Source of the DNA: Schlesneria paludicola DSM 18645
Lineage (GTDB): Bacteria > Planctomycetota > Planctomycetia > Planctomycetales > Planctomycetaceae
Reading direction: 5' to 3'
NCBI GenBank assembly: GCA_945876035.1
Contig: CAMCMU010000004.1
Location: 87,694-151,693, forward strand
DNA length: 64,000 nt
The translations under genes and the position numbers were made by a program. A model generated the notes under the pieces. The model was not told the DNA's origin. It searched no databases and was given only the letters and a program-made list of their open reading frames with translations. Below, in pieces: positions 18,110 through 27,409 of the stretch (position 1 is the first letter of the stretch; each line of letters starts with the position of its first letter).

Positions 18110-18156
18110 CCGAGACCACGAATCATTCACAGTCGAGTCTCGGATGGCGTTTTTTA
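18110..18156 (+). terminator. Intrinsic terminator after fhcB
   Basis: 8-bp stem TCCGAGAC (18110-18117) and GTCTCGGA (18138-18145), 20-nt loop, then TGGCG and six T (18151-18156), starting 27 nt after the fhcB stop. Confidence 0.6.
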
Positions 18157-18782
18157 AGGCGTTCAGGTTGCGGACGGGAACGACGAGGAGTGCAGCAGAA
18201 GGCTGTATGATTTGGAGGCTGTGATGCAAGATGGATCAGATTTGTCCGAGGATCTGAGTCGATGAGGCATCCGCACAGAGGTCATGGATGGCATTTTTTC
18301 GGCGGGATTCGAGTCACGGCGGCGATTCACCGATCCTCTTCAAGATAGAGTTGACAACCAACGTTGTGTCTATGGTACGATAAGTGCCATTGATTCCGAA
18401 GCGAGGGTCATCGAATTTTTTGCGTTGTGAAGCTTGGATGAGGCTGAAAACCAATCTTGCAAAAGACTTGGTAACGCGAAAAGGGTGGCGGCGGATGAGG
18501 CTGATTGACTTGTGATTTGGCGAGGACAGCGGATGGCTGTTGAGCGGATCAATCGGAGTCATTTGGTAATTCTGCTGTCAAAATCGCTTGCCGAGAAAAC
18601 AAGATTCCGATTATCAGTGCCGTCGATACTGCCACAGATCCAGAAGAATCGTTACAGTAATTGCCTATGCCCGTGACGATATTTTGGCAGTCACGATTTG
18701 TGACAGTGAATTTCCGTTCGTCTCAACACATCGACAATTCGTCCAAAACACATCACCGTCCGATTTCTGGAGATCATCGATC
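18157..18782. other. 626-bp gap before the DUF1559 gene
   Basis: No gene I can support. A minus-strand frame at 18314-18562 (82 aa, with ARLVFSLIQASQRKKFDD) reads more protein-like than most chance frames, but I recognise no domain and it has no clear ribosome site. The promoter of the DUF1559 gene should lie here. Confidence 0.4.
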
Positions 18783-20024
18783 ATGACCCGAACCTTAGTG
18801 TTGCGATCCCGCCGAGCTCGTCAGGGCTTTACATTGATCGAGCTGCTGGTGGTGATCGCGATCATCAGCGTCTTGGCATCGTTGCTCGCTCCCGCCGTCC
18901 AGTCAGCGCGTCGATCCGCCCGAAAATTGGAGTGCCTAAACAACATTCGGCAAATCGGTTTGGCAATGAACAATTTTGCCTCCGGCACCGGCGGGAGCCT
19001 GCCTGGCCTGTCGACGCCGTTACAGACCGCCAATAATGGGACTCCGGGTTGGATTGGTTGGCCAATTTCGATCCTTCCGGCGATGGACAACGGTGGGTTA
19101 TTTCGCGCCATTAAGAAAGCCAGTAATCTCTACAGTTCTGTTGTTATTCGACCTTACGTTAACGAACAGATTCCCATACCTGTTCTAACGTGTCCAGATG
19201 ATAACGATTCAAAAGGCGCTCAAGGCGGCTTGAGTTACGTAGTTAATATCGGAATGATTTCCCAAGCTCTTTGGCACACCGAAGCTGGGTCGATTACTTG
19301 CGACGCGGACAATGATCCTGATTTATCGTCGGCTCAGATTTTTTCGTCAAAACCAAGCCTTTTATCAACAGACTTAATGTTTCCGAATCATGCTACTTCC
19401 CCACTGTTGTCAGACGTTGGATGGATGGCCAACGGAGGATATTCAAATTTCAGCAAACGATTCCACTGCCCGGGATTAATTGCTTGGGATGGTGGTGTTA
19501 TTAGTGCCGGTGATTTTGGCGACAACATTTCAGTTGGCACTGCTTCGGGTGTTTTCGCCAGAGTGATCGGACCTGTACAGAGCGCTTCCTTGGATTATAT
19601 TGCGAGCGCTGATGGAACGACGCAAACACTGATGCTCGCAGAAAATCTTTTGGCAGGAAAATGGTGGGATACATCGGCTAACCGAATCGGTTTCGGCGTA
19701 TGTGTCCCCACTACGACTGATCAACCGGGTACACCATTTGATCAACCGAATGACGCCCATTATTTAACGATCGACGGCGCATTCGAGCCCGGGGCCGCTA
19801 ACGCAGCTCTCGTCCTTCCATCGTTCATCAATAATAATCCATCCGTAGGCGTCGGAAATGCGCCCCGTCCCAGCGCGAACCATCTTGGTGGTGTGAATGT
19901 TATCTTTTGTGATGGACATGGAGGTTTCCTGAACGAAAACATTGACAAAAGTGTTTATGTCAAGCTAATCACGTCAAACGGCGTGACGTTTGGTGAGAAG
20001 ACATTGAATCAGGGCTCCTACTGA
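18783..20024 (+). CDS. DUF1559 protein with type IV pilin-like N-terminus
   Basis: 413 aa from ATG 18783; upstream in-frame codons lack pilin-like character. Residues 14-33 carry the prepilin cleavage/methylation signature [15 protein letters not shown], preceded by basic residues. This is followed by [31 protein letters not shown], the standard DUF1559 entry, and the family's C-terminal block [19 protein letters not shown]. It should be cleaved by prepilin peptidase and sit in the envelope as a pseudopilin-like protein; planctomycetes have dozens of paralogues with unknown roles. The coding sequence from about 19100 onward is visibly richer in A+T than its neighbours (many AAT, TTA, TTT codons), suggesting a different history or relaxed codon use. 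A strong terminator follows, so it is probably monocistronic. Confidence 0.92.
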   Translation: MTRTLVLRSRRARQGFTLIELLVVIAIISVLASLLAPAVQSARRSARKLECLNNIRQIGLAMNNFASGTGGSLPGLSTPLQTANNGTPGWIGWPISILPAMDNGGLFRAIKKASNLYSSVVIRPYVNEQIPIPVLTCPDDNDSKGAQGGLSYVVNIGMISQALWHTEAGSITCDADNDPDLSSAQIFSSKPSLLSTDLMFPNHATSPLLSDVGWMANGGYSNFSKRFHCPGLIAWDGGVISAGDFGDNISVGTASGVFARVIGPVQSASLDYIASADGTTQTLMLAENLLAGKWWDTSANRIGFGVCVPTTTDQPGTPFDQPNDAHYLTIDGAFEPGAANAALVLPSFINNNPSVGVGNAPRPSANHLGGVNVIFCDGHGGFLNENIDKSVYVKLITSNGVTFGEKTLNQGSY

Positions 20025-20062
20025 AAATGACCATCGGGTGTTGGTCTGTTTTGAAACGCGAG

Positions 20063-20107
20063 CGGTGCTTGGCATGAGGCCACTTCATGCCAAGCACCGT
20101 TTTTTTA
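20063..20107 (+). terminator. Strong intrinsic terminator after the DUF1559 gene
   Basis: Perfect 15-bp stem CGGTGCTTGGCATGA (20063-20077) and TCATGCCAAGCACCG (20085-20099), 7-nt loop, followed by a run of seven T. A textbook Rho-independent terminator. Confidence 0.9.
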
Positions 20108-20425
20108 TCACCGCCTGCTTTTTCGCCTGATTGATCGAGCACGCCGGGCGGGATCCGATCCCCGTAACCGTTCCGAAATCGAAGTTGCTCGTATCTCCAT
20201 CGAGATACATCGATTGGGACACATCGCTTCCATGCCGGCATTCGGCCCCGTTTTAGAATTTGGGGATCCGCGTTTCCCAACGATGCTGGCAGGCGATGCC
20301 TCGATCTGATAGAGCATGCAGCGACTGTTTCATGTTGCCGTTTTGTCATTTCACAAAGCCGACCGACTGGCGAAATTTTCAGGCGACGCCTGACCCTCGG
20401 ATTCAACCACAGGAATAGATTCGGT
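20108..20425. other. 318-bp gap before the PfkB kinase gene
   Basis: Nothing recognisable beyond the expected promoter of the downstream gene. Minus-strand frames here are low-quality chance frames. Confidence 0.4.
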
Positions 20426-21409
20426 ATGAGCTACGATGTGTATGGTGTTGGCAATTCGCTGGTTGACATTCAAGCTCGGATTCAGGACTCCTTATTGACT
20501 CAACTCGAGTTTTCCAAGGGGGTCATGACATTAGTCGACGAAGCGACTCAAGTCCGTGTTTTATCGGCGTTAGACGGCGTGACCTTGCACCGCTGCGCCG
20601 GGGGTTCCGCGGCGAACACGATCAGCGGACTGGCCGAGTTTGGCGGCCGCGGTGCGTATGCCGGCAAGCTCGGTTCCGATGAATTGGGTCAGGTCTGGCT
20701 CAAGGATATGCGTGACTTGGGTGTAGCGTGCAGCGTGCCACAGGCCGCAGGTCAAACGGGAACCTGCGTGTGTCTGATTACCGAGGATGCGCAACGCACG
20801 ATGCTGACTCACCTCGGCCTGTCGGCGACTCTCGGCCCGGACGACATTGACGAAGCCGAGATCGCGCAGTCGAAATACGTGTACATTGAAGGTTATCTAT
20901 TCACGAATGAGTCGACGACAGCGGCGGCGATGAAGGCTATCGAACTCGCCAAAAAGCACGGAGTCAAGGTGGCCTTTACGGTCTCCGATCCGTTCTTGAT
21001 CGCCATCAACCGGGACTTGTTTTGGCAATTAATCGAAGGTCCGGTCGACTTATTGTTCTGCAATCTCGAAGAAGCACGCAGCCTGACAGGACTGTCAGAT
21101 CCCATCGACTGTGCTCAAAAAATTCACCAACACGCGGCCGATGTGGCGTTGACTCTTGGTGCCGACGGATCGCTGTTAATGCACGACAGCCGCATTGTGC
21201 CGATTGCAGGAGTTCCGGTGAATGCGATCGATACAACCGGTGCCGGTGACATGTATGCTTCCGGAATTTTGTACGGGATCACGAATGGACTCAGTTGGCC
21301 TCAGTCCGGGCATCTGGCGTCTCAGGCCTCGGCGCGTGTTGTATCTCAAATGGGCGCCAGGCTTAAACGTCCGTTCACGTCCGCAGAACTCGCCGAGTTT
21401 CGGAAATAA
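20426..21409 (+). CDS. PfkB-family sugar/nucleoside kinase (adenosine kinase-like)
   Basis: 327 aa from ATG 20426. It has the ribokinase-family layout: N-terminal [14 protein letters not shown], first signature [31 protein letters not shown], and the second signature with catalytic Asp and anion hole, [17 protein letters not shown]. It phosphorylates a sugar or nucleoside hydroxyl with ATP. The spacing and the GGSAANT signature resemble the adenosine kinase-like branch widespread in proteobacteria and planctomycetes, but substrate cannot be fixed. Length matches (about 330 aa). It heads a same-strand series (kinase, App1-like phosphatase, DUF58, ACT protein, ABC permease) with gaps of 100-280 nt, which may or may not be one operon. 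Confidence 0.88.
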   Translation: MSYDVYGVGNSLVDIQARIQDSLLTQLEFSKGVMTLVDEATQVRVLSALDGVTLHRCAGGSAANTISGLAEFGGRGAYAGKLGSDELGQVWLKDMRDLGVACSVPQAAGQTGTCVCLITEDAQRTMLTHLGLSATLGPDDIDEAEIAQSKYVYIEGYLFTNESTTAAAMKAIELAKKHGVKVAFTVSDPFLIAINRDLFWQLIEGPVDLLFCNLEEARSLTGLSDPIDCAQKIHQHAADVALTLGADGSLLMHDSRIVPIAGVPVNAIDTTGAGDMYASGILYGITNGLSWPQSGHLASQASARVVSQMGARLKRPFTSAELAEFRK

Positions 21410-21525
21410 TCCGGCGTTGTCGGGCTGGTCGGGAACTTTCCTCGGTCGAGCCCTCGGAATGCCGATAACAACAGAGCCTTGATCGGTAATCCCGCAGTGG
21501 TTTTCTGTCGGCACTACGGATCCCT

Positions 21526-21530
21526 AAGGA
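21526..21530 (+). promoter_or_regulatory. Ribosome binding site supporting a GTG start
   Basis: AAGGA with a 9-nt spacer to GTG at 21540; no upstream ATG is available for the App1-like gene. Confidence 0.55.
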
Positions 21531-21539
21531 AATTGGCGC

Positions 21540-22616
21540 GTGGCGTTGTTCCATTCATTCCGAGTTCCGACGCAGTTGCCCGTGGCCCGACATGAGCAGG
21601 TGGTGTTCTATCCCTCGTATGCATCGCGCACGGAGGACGGAACCGCTTGGCGTTTGGTTCTGCAGGGACGCGTGTTCGACCCCCGCATTTCTTGGCTGAG
21701 ACGCAAGCCGATGCTGGCGGTTGTGAAACGGGTCATGCGTTTTGATCGAACGGCCGAGGACTACTTTCGAACTCGGATGCGTCAGTTTTTGATGCGCGGT
21801 CTGCGTAATCGATCCGTCACGATTCGACTCGGAGACGCCGACTATAGCGTCGGGGAATCCGACTATATGGGGCTGTTTCGCAATACGCTTTGCGTCTCTG
21901 CCGAGGCGATGTCCCGTCTGGAAGATCCACGCGTCGGCGGCGTCATCCGTTGGATCCCCTACCATGCCGTATTCTCGGCCAACGACTTACGAGCCTGTGA
22001 TGGTCAATTGCAACTGATCGAGCCGGTTGGCATGTCGATCATTTCGGATGTAGACGACACGATCAAACATAGCAACGTTCCGAATCGGCGTGATCTTTTT
22101 CAGAACACGTTTGCGCGGACGTTCGTTCCCATCGCGGGGATGCCAGAGTTGTATCGGGATTGTGCCGCAGCCGGTGCCGCCTTTCATTTTGTCTCCGGCA
22201 GTCCGTGGCAACTTTTTGAACCTCTTCGAGAATTCTTTCGCACCGAAGGGTATCCCGCGGGATCCTTCCATCTGAAAAGATTTCGGTTCCGTGATTCGGC
22301 CAAGAAGCTCAGACCGTCTCCGCAGAAAGCTCACAAAAGTGCCGCGATCGAACCGATTTTAGACGATTTTCCACAACGACGCTTCGTCTTGATCGGCGAC
22401 TCTGGCGAACAGGACGCCGAAATCTACAGCGCGTTTCTCCGCCAGCGACCGCAGCAGATCGCCGGTATTTTTATTCGTGCGATTCGCGGCGAAACGCGCG
22501 ACGCGGAAAAGTTTCGTGCGGCATTCGCGGGACTCGACCCGCGACGATGGACCATCTACCATCAGCCTGCGGAAATCCACGACGCCGTTGTGCAATTGTT
22601 CCAGTCCACTCCGTGA
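21540..22616 (+). CDS. App1-like phosphatidate phosphatase domain protein (DUF2183)
   Basis: 358 aa, GTG start. It has the HAD-type phosphatase blocks of the App1/DUF2183 family: catalytic SIISDVDDTIKHSNV (DxDxT) near residue 165, HFVSGSPWQLF, a Lys in the SAAIEPILDDFPQRR region, and FVLIGDSGEQDAEIY. In yeast App1 is a Mg-dependent phosphatidate phosphatase that makes diacylglycerol; bacterial homologues are uncharacterised but all motifs for phosphatase chemistry are intact here. The first 150 residues form the family's beta-rich N-terminal part (WRLVLQGRVFDPRISWLRRK). No signal peptide is visible, so cytoplasmic. Lipid phosphate hydrolysis is the most likely role but is inference from the family. 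Confidence 0.85.
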   Translation: MALFHSFRVPTQLPVARHEQVVFYPSYASRTEDGTAWRLVLQGRVFDPRISWLRRKPMLAVVKRVMRFDRTAEDYFRTRMRQFLMRGLRNRSVTIRLGDADYSVGESDYMGLFRNTLCVSAEAMSRLEDPRVGGVIRWIPYHAVFSANDLRACDGQLQLIEPVGMSIISDVDDTIKHSNVPNRRDLFQNTFARTFVPIAGMPELYRDCAAAGAAFHFVSGSPWQLFEPLREFFRTEGYPAGSFHLKRFRFRDSAKKLRPSPQKAHKSAAIEPILDDFPQRRFVLIGDSGEQDAEIYSAFLRQRPQQIAGIFIRAIRGETRDAEKFRAAFAGLDPRRWTIYHQPAEIHDAVVQLFQSTP

Positions 22617-22717
22617 CGGTCTGCTCGCATCCGCTGGCGACAAAACGCCCTCACAGAAAACACCGCACGAAATCCCGTGTCGGCCGTGATTCGTGTCGGC
22701 CGTGGAGACGTTCAACC

Positions 22718-22724
22718 GGAGGTG
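22718..22724 (+). promoter_or_regulatory. Ribosome binding site for the DUF58 gene
   Basis: GGAGGTG with a 9-nt spacer to ATG 22734. It selects this start over the upstream in-frame codon at 22677. Confidence 0.65.
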
Positions 22725-22733
22725 TCTGATCCG

Positions 22734-23642
22734 ATGGATTCATTGCAACGCTTCCTTGACCCGCAGACCCTGAACAAACTCAAGGGTCTTGAACTGAAGG
22801 CACGGAGGATCGTCGAGGGATACGTCTCCGGCCTGCATCAGAGTCCGTATCAGGGATTCTCTGTCGAATTTGCCGAGCATCGCGAGTACGTTCCGGGTGA
22901 CGATCTGAGGTACGTGGATTGGAAAGTCTTCGGCAAGAGTGACCGCATCTATCTGAAGCAGTACGACGAAGAAACAAACTTCACGTGTCAGTTGCTGATC
23001 GATACCAGTGAATCGATGGCATACCGATCCAGCGGAGCGACGTTTTCCAAGCTGGACTATGCGCAGCAGGTTGCCGCCGGTCTGGCTTATCTGATTATTC
23101 AGCAAAAAGATGCGGTCGGGATGGCTACCTTTGATGTGACTGTCGGCTCGGTACTGCGTCCGGGCAGCACGTCCGCACACTTCCGGCAACTGTGTGAATT
23201 GCTGGAACAAAACCCAGCGCAGGGTGAGACCTCGATTGGCCCGATCTTGCATGACCTTGCCGAACGGCTTAAGCGGCGCGGACTCGTCGTCATCCTCAGC
23301 GACTTCTTCGACGATCCTGCCTCGCTGTTGTTGGGCCTGAAGCACTTCCGACATCGCCGTCATGATGTCGTGTTACTACAGGTGATTGATCCTGCAGAAC
23401 AGGACTTTCCATTCGTCGATCCGACACGGTTTCGGGGACTCGAGGGTTTGGGCGAGCAACTCACCGAGCCGCGGTTGTTGAAGGCCGCTTATCAACGAGA
23501 ATTCGGTGACTTTCTTCAAACGCTCCGCGGCGGAGCGCGCGATCTGCGTATGGATTACGTACTGTTGCGAACCGATCAGCCTGTGGAACTCGCGTTGCAC
23601 GCGTTCTTATCCCGTCGAAGGCACACGGGGGGACGCCATTGA
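22734..23642 (+). CDS. DUF58 (vWA-like) protein
   Basis: 302 aa from ATG 22734. DUF58 blocks: LELKARRIVEGYVSGLHQS, then VEFAEHREYVPGDDLRYVDW, WKVFGKSDRIYLKQYDEETN, and the degenerate MIDAS-like LLIDTSESMAYRS (DTSxS). Later come LVVILSDFFDDP and VVLLQVIDPAE, the strands of a von Willebrand A fold. DUF58 proteins usually sit next to a MoxR AAA+ ATPase and BatA/BatB-type membrane proteins and act in metal-dependent chaperoning or envelope assembly. None of those genes is here, which makes this copy an orphan. Length is normal for the short, membrane-free class (about 300 aa). Confidence 0.88.
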   Translation: MDSLQRFLDPQTLNKLKGLELKARRIVEGYVSGLHQSPYQGFSVEFAEHREYVPGDDLRYVDWKVFGKSDRIYLKQYDEETNFTCQLLIDTSESMAYRSSGATFSKLDYAQQVAAGLAYLIIQQKDAVGMATFDVTVGSVLRPGSTSAHFRQLCELLEQNPAQGETSIGPILHDLAERLKRRGLVVILSDFFDDPASLLLGLKHFRHRRHDVVLLQVIDPAEQDFPFVDPTRFRGLEGLGEQLTEPRLLKAAYQREFGDFLQTLRGGARDLRMDYVLLRTDQPVELALHAFLSRRRHTGGRH

Positions 23643-23904
23643 TTTCCGTGAAAAATTGGTCATGGTCCCCCGAAAATGGCAATTGACCGAACAATTACCG
23701 TGCTTTAGAGTGCGGGGAGCGTTTTCTGCGTTTTGCCGAGCGGACAGGCTGGAACGAGTTCCTGAATGCCGGCATCGGCCGATGGACGACCGTCTGGATT
23801 TGAAGAACTCCCGTGTTTCGTGCAGGTTTGGAAAGTCTCGTGTCGTGTTGGGCGTGGATTTTTTCGAGTCTCCTGTTCCTTGAATACGGCGAGTGAAGTC
23901 TGGG

Positions 23905-23910
23905 AAGGAG
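23905..23910 (+). promoter_or_regulatory. Ribosome binding site for the ACT-domain gene
   Basis: AAGGAG with a 9-nt spacer to ATG 23920. It favours ATG 23920 over the in-frame GTG at 23893. Confidence 0.65.
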
Positions 23911-23919
23911 TTTGAATCG

Positions 23920-24426
23920 ATGCTCGAAAATTCGGACGGCGGTGAATGTGTGGGTGCGGAGACGATGAAGGGCCGCGCCTGGCCTTGTCTGCGTCAGTTT
24001 TGCGTCTTTTTGGAAAACCGTGTCGGCCGGCTGAGCGATCTGATGCGGCAGATTGAATCGATTGATACTCGAGTTCTGGCCATGAGCATCGTCGATTCTG
24101 TCGATTGTGCCATGATTCGGCTGATGTTTAATAACTCTGATCGAGCCCGGGAAAAGTTAAAAATTTCCGGTTTTCTGTACAGCGAAAGTGATGTTGTCGG
24201 TGTGGAATTGCCGGACGGCGACAGGCCGTTTCATGACGTTTGCCAAACGTTGGTGAATGCCGAGATCAACATTCATCACGCCTATCCGTTGCTGTATCGC
24301 CGTCGAGGGCGTGGTGCCGTGGCCCTGTTTGTGGACAACGTGGATGGAGCATTGAATGTGCTCAATGCCGGCGGACATAAGGTCATCACCGAAAGCGATC
24401 TGCAGGACGACGACGAATATCTGTAA
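23920..24426 (+). CDS. Tandem ACT-domain protein
   Basis: 168 aa from ATG 23920. Two ACT-like modules can be read: residues about 22-85 (LRQFCVFLENRVGRLSDLMR, MSIVDSVDCAMIRLMFNNSD) and about 90-155 (VVGVELPDGDRPFHDVCQTL, INIHHAYPLLYRRRGRGAVA, LFVDNVDGALNVL). The pattern of a strand, RVGRLSDL helix and a second strand is that of ACT regulators, which bind amino acids. Stand-alone double-ACT proteins are thought to be sensors or regulators of amino-acid metabolism. No catalytic domain is attached and no biosynthetic gene is adjacent, so the ligand is unknown. The acidic tail ESDLQDDDEYL is unusual but short. Confidence 0.8.
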   Translation: MLENSDGGECVGAETMKGRAWPCLRQFCVFLENRVGRLSDLMRQIESIDTRVLAMSIVDSVDCAMIRLMFNNSDRAREKLKISGFLYSESDVVGVELPDGDRPFHDVCQTLVNAEINIHHAYPLLYRRRGRGAVALFVDNVDGALNVLNAGGHKVITESDLQDDDEYL

Positions 24427-24687
24427 CACGCGTGGCAAGACGGTGTGTCCTTCCGTCGCCTCCCTGCTGGCCTCTGCCCCGATCCCAAAATCCATCCGCT
24501 CGCCCCTTGCCCCAACACGTGATAGTCTCCATATCCCCCTTTTGGCGGGGGCTTGGTCGCCGATGCCCGGCCCGTGCTTTCCAGGCCTGGATCTGTCCTT
24601 CGATCGAGCGCGTGTCCGTCGTCGTTGCTGGGTGGAGTGACCGGAACTCCACGGGTGGCTATACTAACGGCATCCCCGTGTTTGTTT

Positions 24688-24694
24688 GGAGGTG
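24688..24694 (+). promoter_or_regulatory. Ribosome binding site supporting a GTG start
   Basis: GGAGGTG with a 7-nt spacer to GTG 24702 of the ABC permease gene. Confidence 0.65.
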
Positions 24695-24701
24695 ATTTGT
24701 C

Positions 24702-26426
24702 GTGCTCGCAGGCCCACTTTTCTCACGCGAAACTTTGACGTTGCCTCGCCAATTTCGGCACTTTCTCGTGCGCTCCGGCTACGTCGCGGCATTTTTTGTG
24801 CTGATGTACACCGCCGCTCAGACCACGTTCGGGTGGCAGCAGGTTCGCAATCTCGGCGACATCGCACGGTTTGGTGAACTGGTATTTGAGGTGTTTTCGG
24901 TCGTCCAGTTGACGTTGATCATTTTCTTTTCGGTTCTTTTCGCAGCGGGAAACATCGCTCAGGAGAAGGATCGACGGACGATGCTGCTGTTGCTGATGAC
25001 CGATCTGCGGGACCGAGAAATGGTCTACGGAAAACTCGGCGCGAGTTTGCTCCTACCCGCGGTGTTGTTGGCCTCTTCCATCCCTGTTTTTGTGATTGTG
25101 CATCTGTTGGGCGGCGTTTCCCTGACTCAAATTGGTTGTGCAATCGGCGTCTCGGCCGCCGCCGGATTGGCTGCCGGAGCGTGGGGATCGCTGGTCGCGT
25201 TTTGGCGTGAGAAAACCTTTCAGACGCTGGCCATCAGTTTGATTGGGATCGTGATTTATTTAAGCATGATCGAAGGAGTCTGCGTCCTCGTGGGAGCGAA
25301 CACCGCGACGACATTTTTTGTCGGATCTCTGAATCCCTTTCGATCGATGCTGCGAATTTTGGAGCCGTTCAGCATGGAGGGAGGGGTGACATTTGCTACC
25401 TCCTCCGCCGTTTCCACCGGAGCTCTGATGACGCTCAGTGTGGGATTATCGCTGGCAACGATCTGGCAACTCAGGATCTGGAATCCGTCACAAACTTTGG
25501 GCGAAGCGGCTACCAAGGACGAGACATTAGCCGGTGTCGTCCGGCCTCCGCGTGATGTCTGGAACAGTCCCGTGATCTGGCGTGAGATGAAAACCAAAGC
25601 CTACGGCCGCAAGGTGATTTTCATTAAGCTGGCCTATGTCATTGTCGCCGCGTTCGCGATTTATTCCGCACTGATCGCCCCGGCAGGCGGTGGACTTGTG
25701 TTAGGGATGATTTCGTCGGGGGGGGCCGCCTTTGTAAGCCTGAGTCTGTTAACGATGATGTTGGTCAATGCTCAAGCCGTGACGTCGTTGACCAGCGAGC
25801 GTGATGCGGGAACTCTGGAACTGCTCTTGGTCACGGACATTACCGCCAAGGAATTTATTCTCGGCAAACTGGGGGGAGTGCTGTACAACAACAAAGAGCT
25901 GATCATGACGCCCCTGCTGTTTATGGCGTGGTATGCGGTGCAGGGAGTTCTGACGATCGAAAATTTTGTCTACGTGTCGCTCGGATTCCTGACTCTCGTA
26001 TTGTTTGCAGCGATGCTCGGACTCCATTCCGGATTGAGTTACGGCGTCTCTCGGGCGGCGATCGCCAACAGTTTGGGAACCGTGTTCTTTCTGTTCGTCG
26101 GGATCTTCATCTGCATGATCCTGATTCTGCAAGCCCGCTCCTCATTCGGACTTCAGTTACCCAGCTTTTTGGTCTTCATTCTGGGTGGAAGCCTCGGGCT
26201 GTGGGCCTCGTTGACACATCGGAACCCCTCTTCGGCGCTGACACTGGCGGCGGGAATCCTGCCGTTTTGCACGTTCTATGCGATCACCAGTTTCCTGCTC
26301 GGTCAAACGCTGGGTGTCTGCTTGTTTGTCGTAGCCGCTTATGGCTTCACGGTGATTGCCATGCTTGTGCCGGCGATCAGCGAATTCGATACGGTCCTTG
26401 GTCGCAGCGCGATGCCCAAGGGTTGA
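24702..26426 (+). CDS. ABC-2 type transporter permease, double-length
   Basis: 574 aa, GTG start. About a dozen hydrophobic segments are arranged in two similar halves. Each half contains an ABC-2 permease signature after its second helix: ERDAGTLELLLVTDITAKEFILGKLGGV in the second half (shown in pieces as ERDAGTLELLLVTD and ILGKLGG), and the parallel EKDRRTMLLLLMTDLRDREM in the first. A cytoplasmic linker (about 260-300) joins them. This suggests a fused dimer of permease halves for an exporter. No ATP-binding subunit gene is adjacent, so it would need one encoded elsewhere. Substrate is unknown. The frame contains a G8 run at 25718-25725, in phase, coding for Ser-Gly-Gly-Ala. Confidence 0.82.
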   Translation: MLAGPLFSRETLTLPRQFRHFLVRSGYVAAFFVLMYTAAQTTFGWQQVRNLGDIARFGELVFEVFSVVQLTLIIFFSVLFAAGNIAQEKDRRTMLLLLMTDLRDREMVYGKLGASLLLPAVLLASSIPVFVIVHLLGGVSLTQIGCAIGVSAAAGLAAGAWGSLVAFWREKTFQTLAISLIGIVIYLSMIEGVCVLVGANTATTFFVGSLNPFRSMLRILEPFSMEGGVTFATSSAVSTGALMTLSVGLSLATIWQLRIWNPSQTLGEAATKDETLAGVVRPPRDVWNSPVIWREMKTKAYGRKVIFIKLAYVIVAAFAIYSALIAPAGGGLVLGMISSGGAAFVSLSLLTMMLVNAQAVTSLTSERDAGTLELLLVTDITAKEFILGKLGGVLYNNKELIMTPLLFMAWYAVQGVLTIENFVYVSLGFLTLVLFAAMLGLHSGLSYGVSRAAIANSLGTVFFLFVGIFICMILILQARSSFGLQLPSFLVFILGGSLGLWASLTHRNPSSALTLAAGILPFCTFYAITSFLLGQTLGVCLFVVAAYGFTVIAMLVPAISEFDTVLGRSAMPKG

Positions 26427-26615
26427 TATTGCCGGCATCACCGTGGTGGAGTTGTTTGCCGCTGTGACTCGATTCAACCCGCCCGGCTGCCTTCGTGACG
26501 ACAGCGTCCGCTTGGTCGATTCGCTGCCGCTGATGTCACGCCCGCAGCGGACTTTGATACCTTGCGGCCACAGAACTCGAGGGCACGACTTGGCCTCCCG
26601 TTCGCCAATGGATTT

Positions 26616-27407
26616 CTAGTCAAACTCTGCGATCCGCTCTGTCGTCAATTTTCGGACGACATAGGCTTTCTTCATCGAACTGTAGCGTCGTTCCAAGACG
26701 AGGATGATCAGGACAATGATCGGGATACCACCGTACTGGACCAACGCGGAATCGGCAGGCAGATACTCCTGAACCAGTTCAGCGAGGAACAGCATCGCCA
26801 CGTTTCCGATGACTGCGCCGATCGTGCTGCCCCAAAAAATAGCCCAACGTGACAGGCCGAGCAATCGTCCGAAAATCGCGCCCCCAACACTGCCTGTCGC
26901 GGCCAGCGGGAAAGCGATGAAGGTCAGCAAGCCGAGAAACGTCAGTCGCTTCATCCACGGTTGATGTTCCAAGATAAACTGACTGTCACTGGACAGCTCG
27001 GCAATTTTCGGACCGATTTTCGGTAACCGGTACATGAACCCGACATGAAAGGCGAAGAACAGGGCGACCATCACGTCTTGATAGGTCACCATCCAGAAGA
27101 GTTCCTCCGGCGACAAACCTGGAAATGGCGTGATGATGGTGAAGCGTCCACCGATCGCAAACGAAAATGCGGCAGCTCCCGCCAGCTTCCAAAAGTAGCT
27201 TGATCCGGACACAACGTAGACCGTGGCTAAGACCATCAGCGTCAGGATTCCCGGGCCAATCAATGTGCCGAGCCACAAGGAAAAGTAATCGCGGTGGAAT
27301 CTCTGCTCGAATTTCAGAAAATGTGCCAGCATCTGTTCGTGCTCTTCCACCGGAGGATGCACGGACGAGGATGGGGTCGCAGTCTTCAACATGGCACCGG
27401 ATTCCAT
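26616..27407 (-). CDS. Membrane protein, small multidrug-export-like (COG2426 type)
   Basis: 263 aa from ATG 27407, which lies only 2 nt after the nuoN stop, so it is translated as the last gene of the nuo operon. Frames extending further upstream overlap nuoN and are not credible. Residues 1-45 are hydrophilic; then five or six membrane segments. The stretch GSVGGAIFGRLLGLSRWAIF and the following GAVIGNVAMLF resemble the conserved small-residue helix of the small multidrug exporter family. A basic tail (ERRYSSMKKAYVVRKL) ends the protein. The family name does not prove drug export. Position after complex I could mean a role in ion or proton handling, but that is speculation. Confidence 0.65.
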   Translation of the reverse strand: MESGAMLKTATPSSSVHPPVEEHEQMLAHFLKFEQRFHRDYFSLWLGTLIGPGILTLMVLATVYVVSGSSYFWKLAGAAAFSFAIGGRFTIITPFPGLSPEELFWMVTYQDVMVALFFAFHVGFMYRLPKIGPKIAELSSDSQFILEHQPWMKRLTFLGLLTFIAFPLAATGSVGGAIFGRLLGLSRWAIFWGSTIGAVIGNVAMLFLAELVQEYLPADSALVQYGGIPIIVLIILVLERRYSSMKKAYVVRKLTTERIAEFD

Positions 27408-27409
27408 CG

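Noticed and set aside
18314..18562. 82-aa minus-strand frame, possibly a transposase remnant
   Set aside because: Some protein-like character but no catalytic residues, inverted repeats or target duplication were found.
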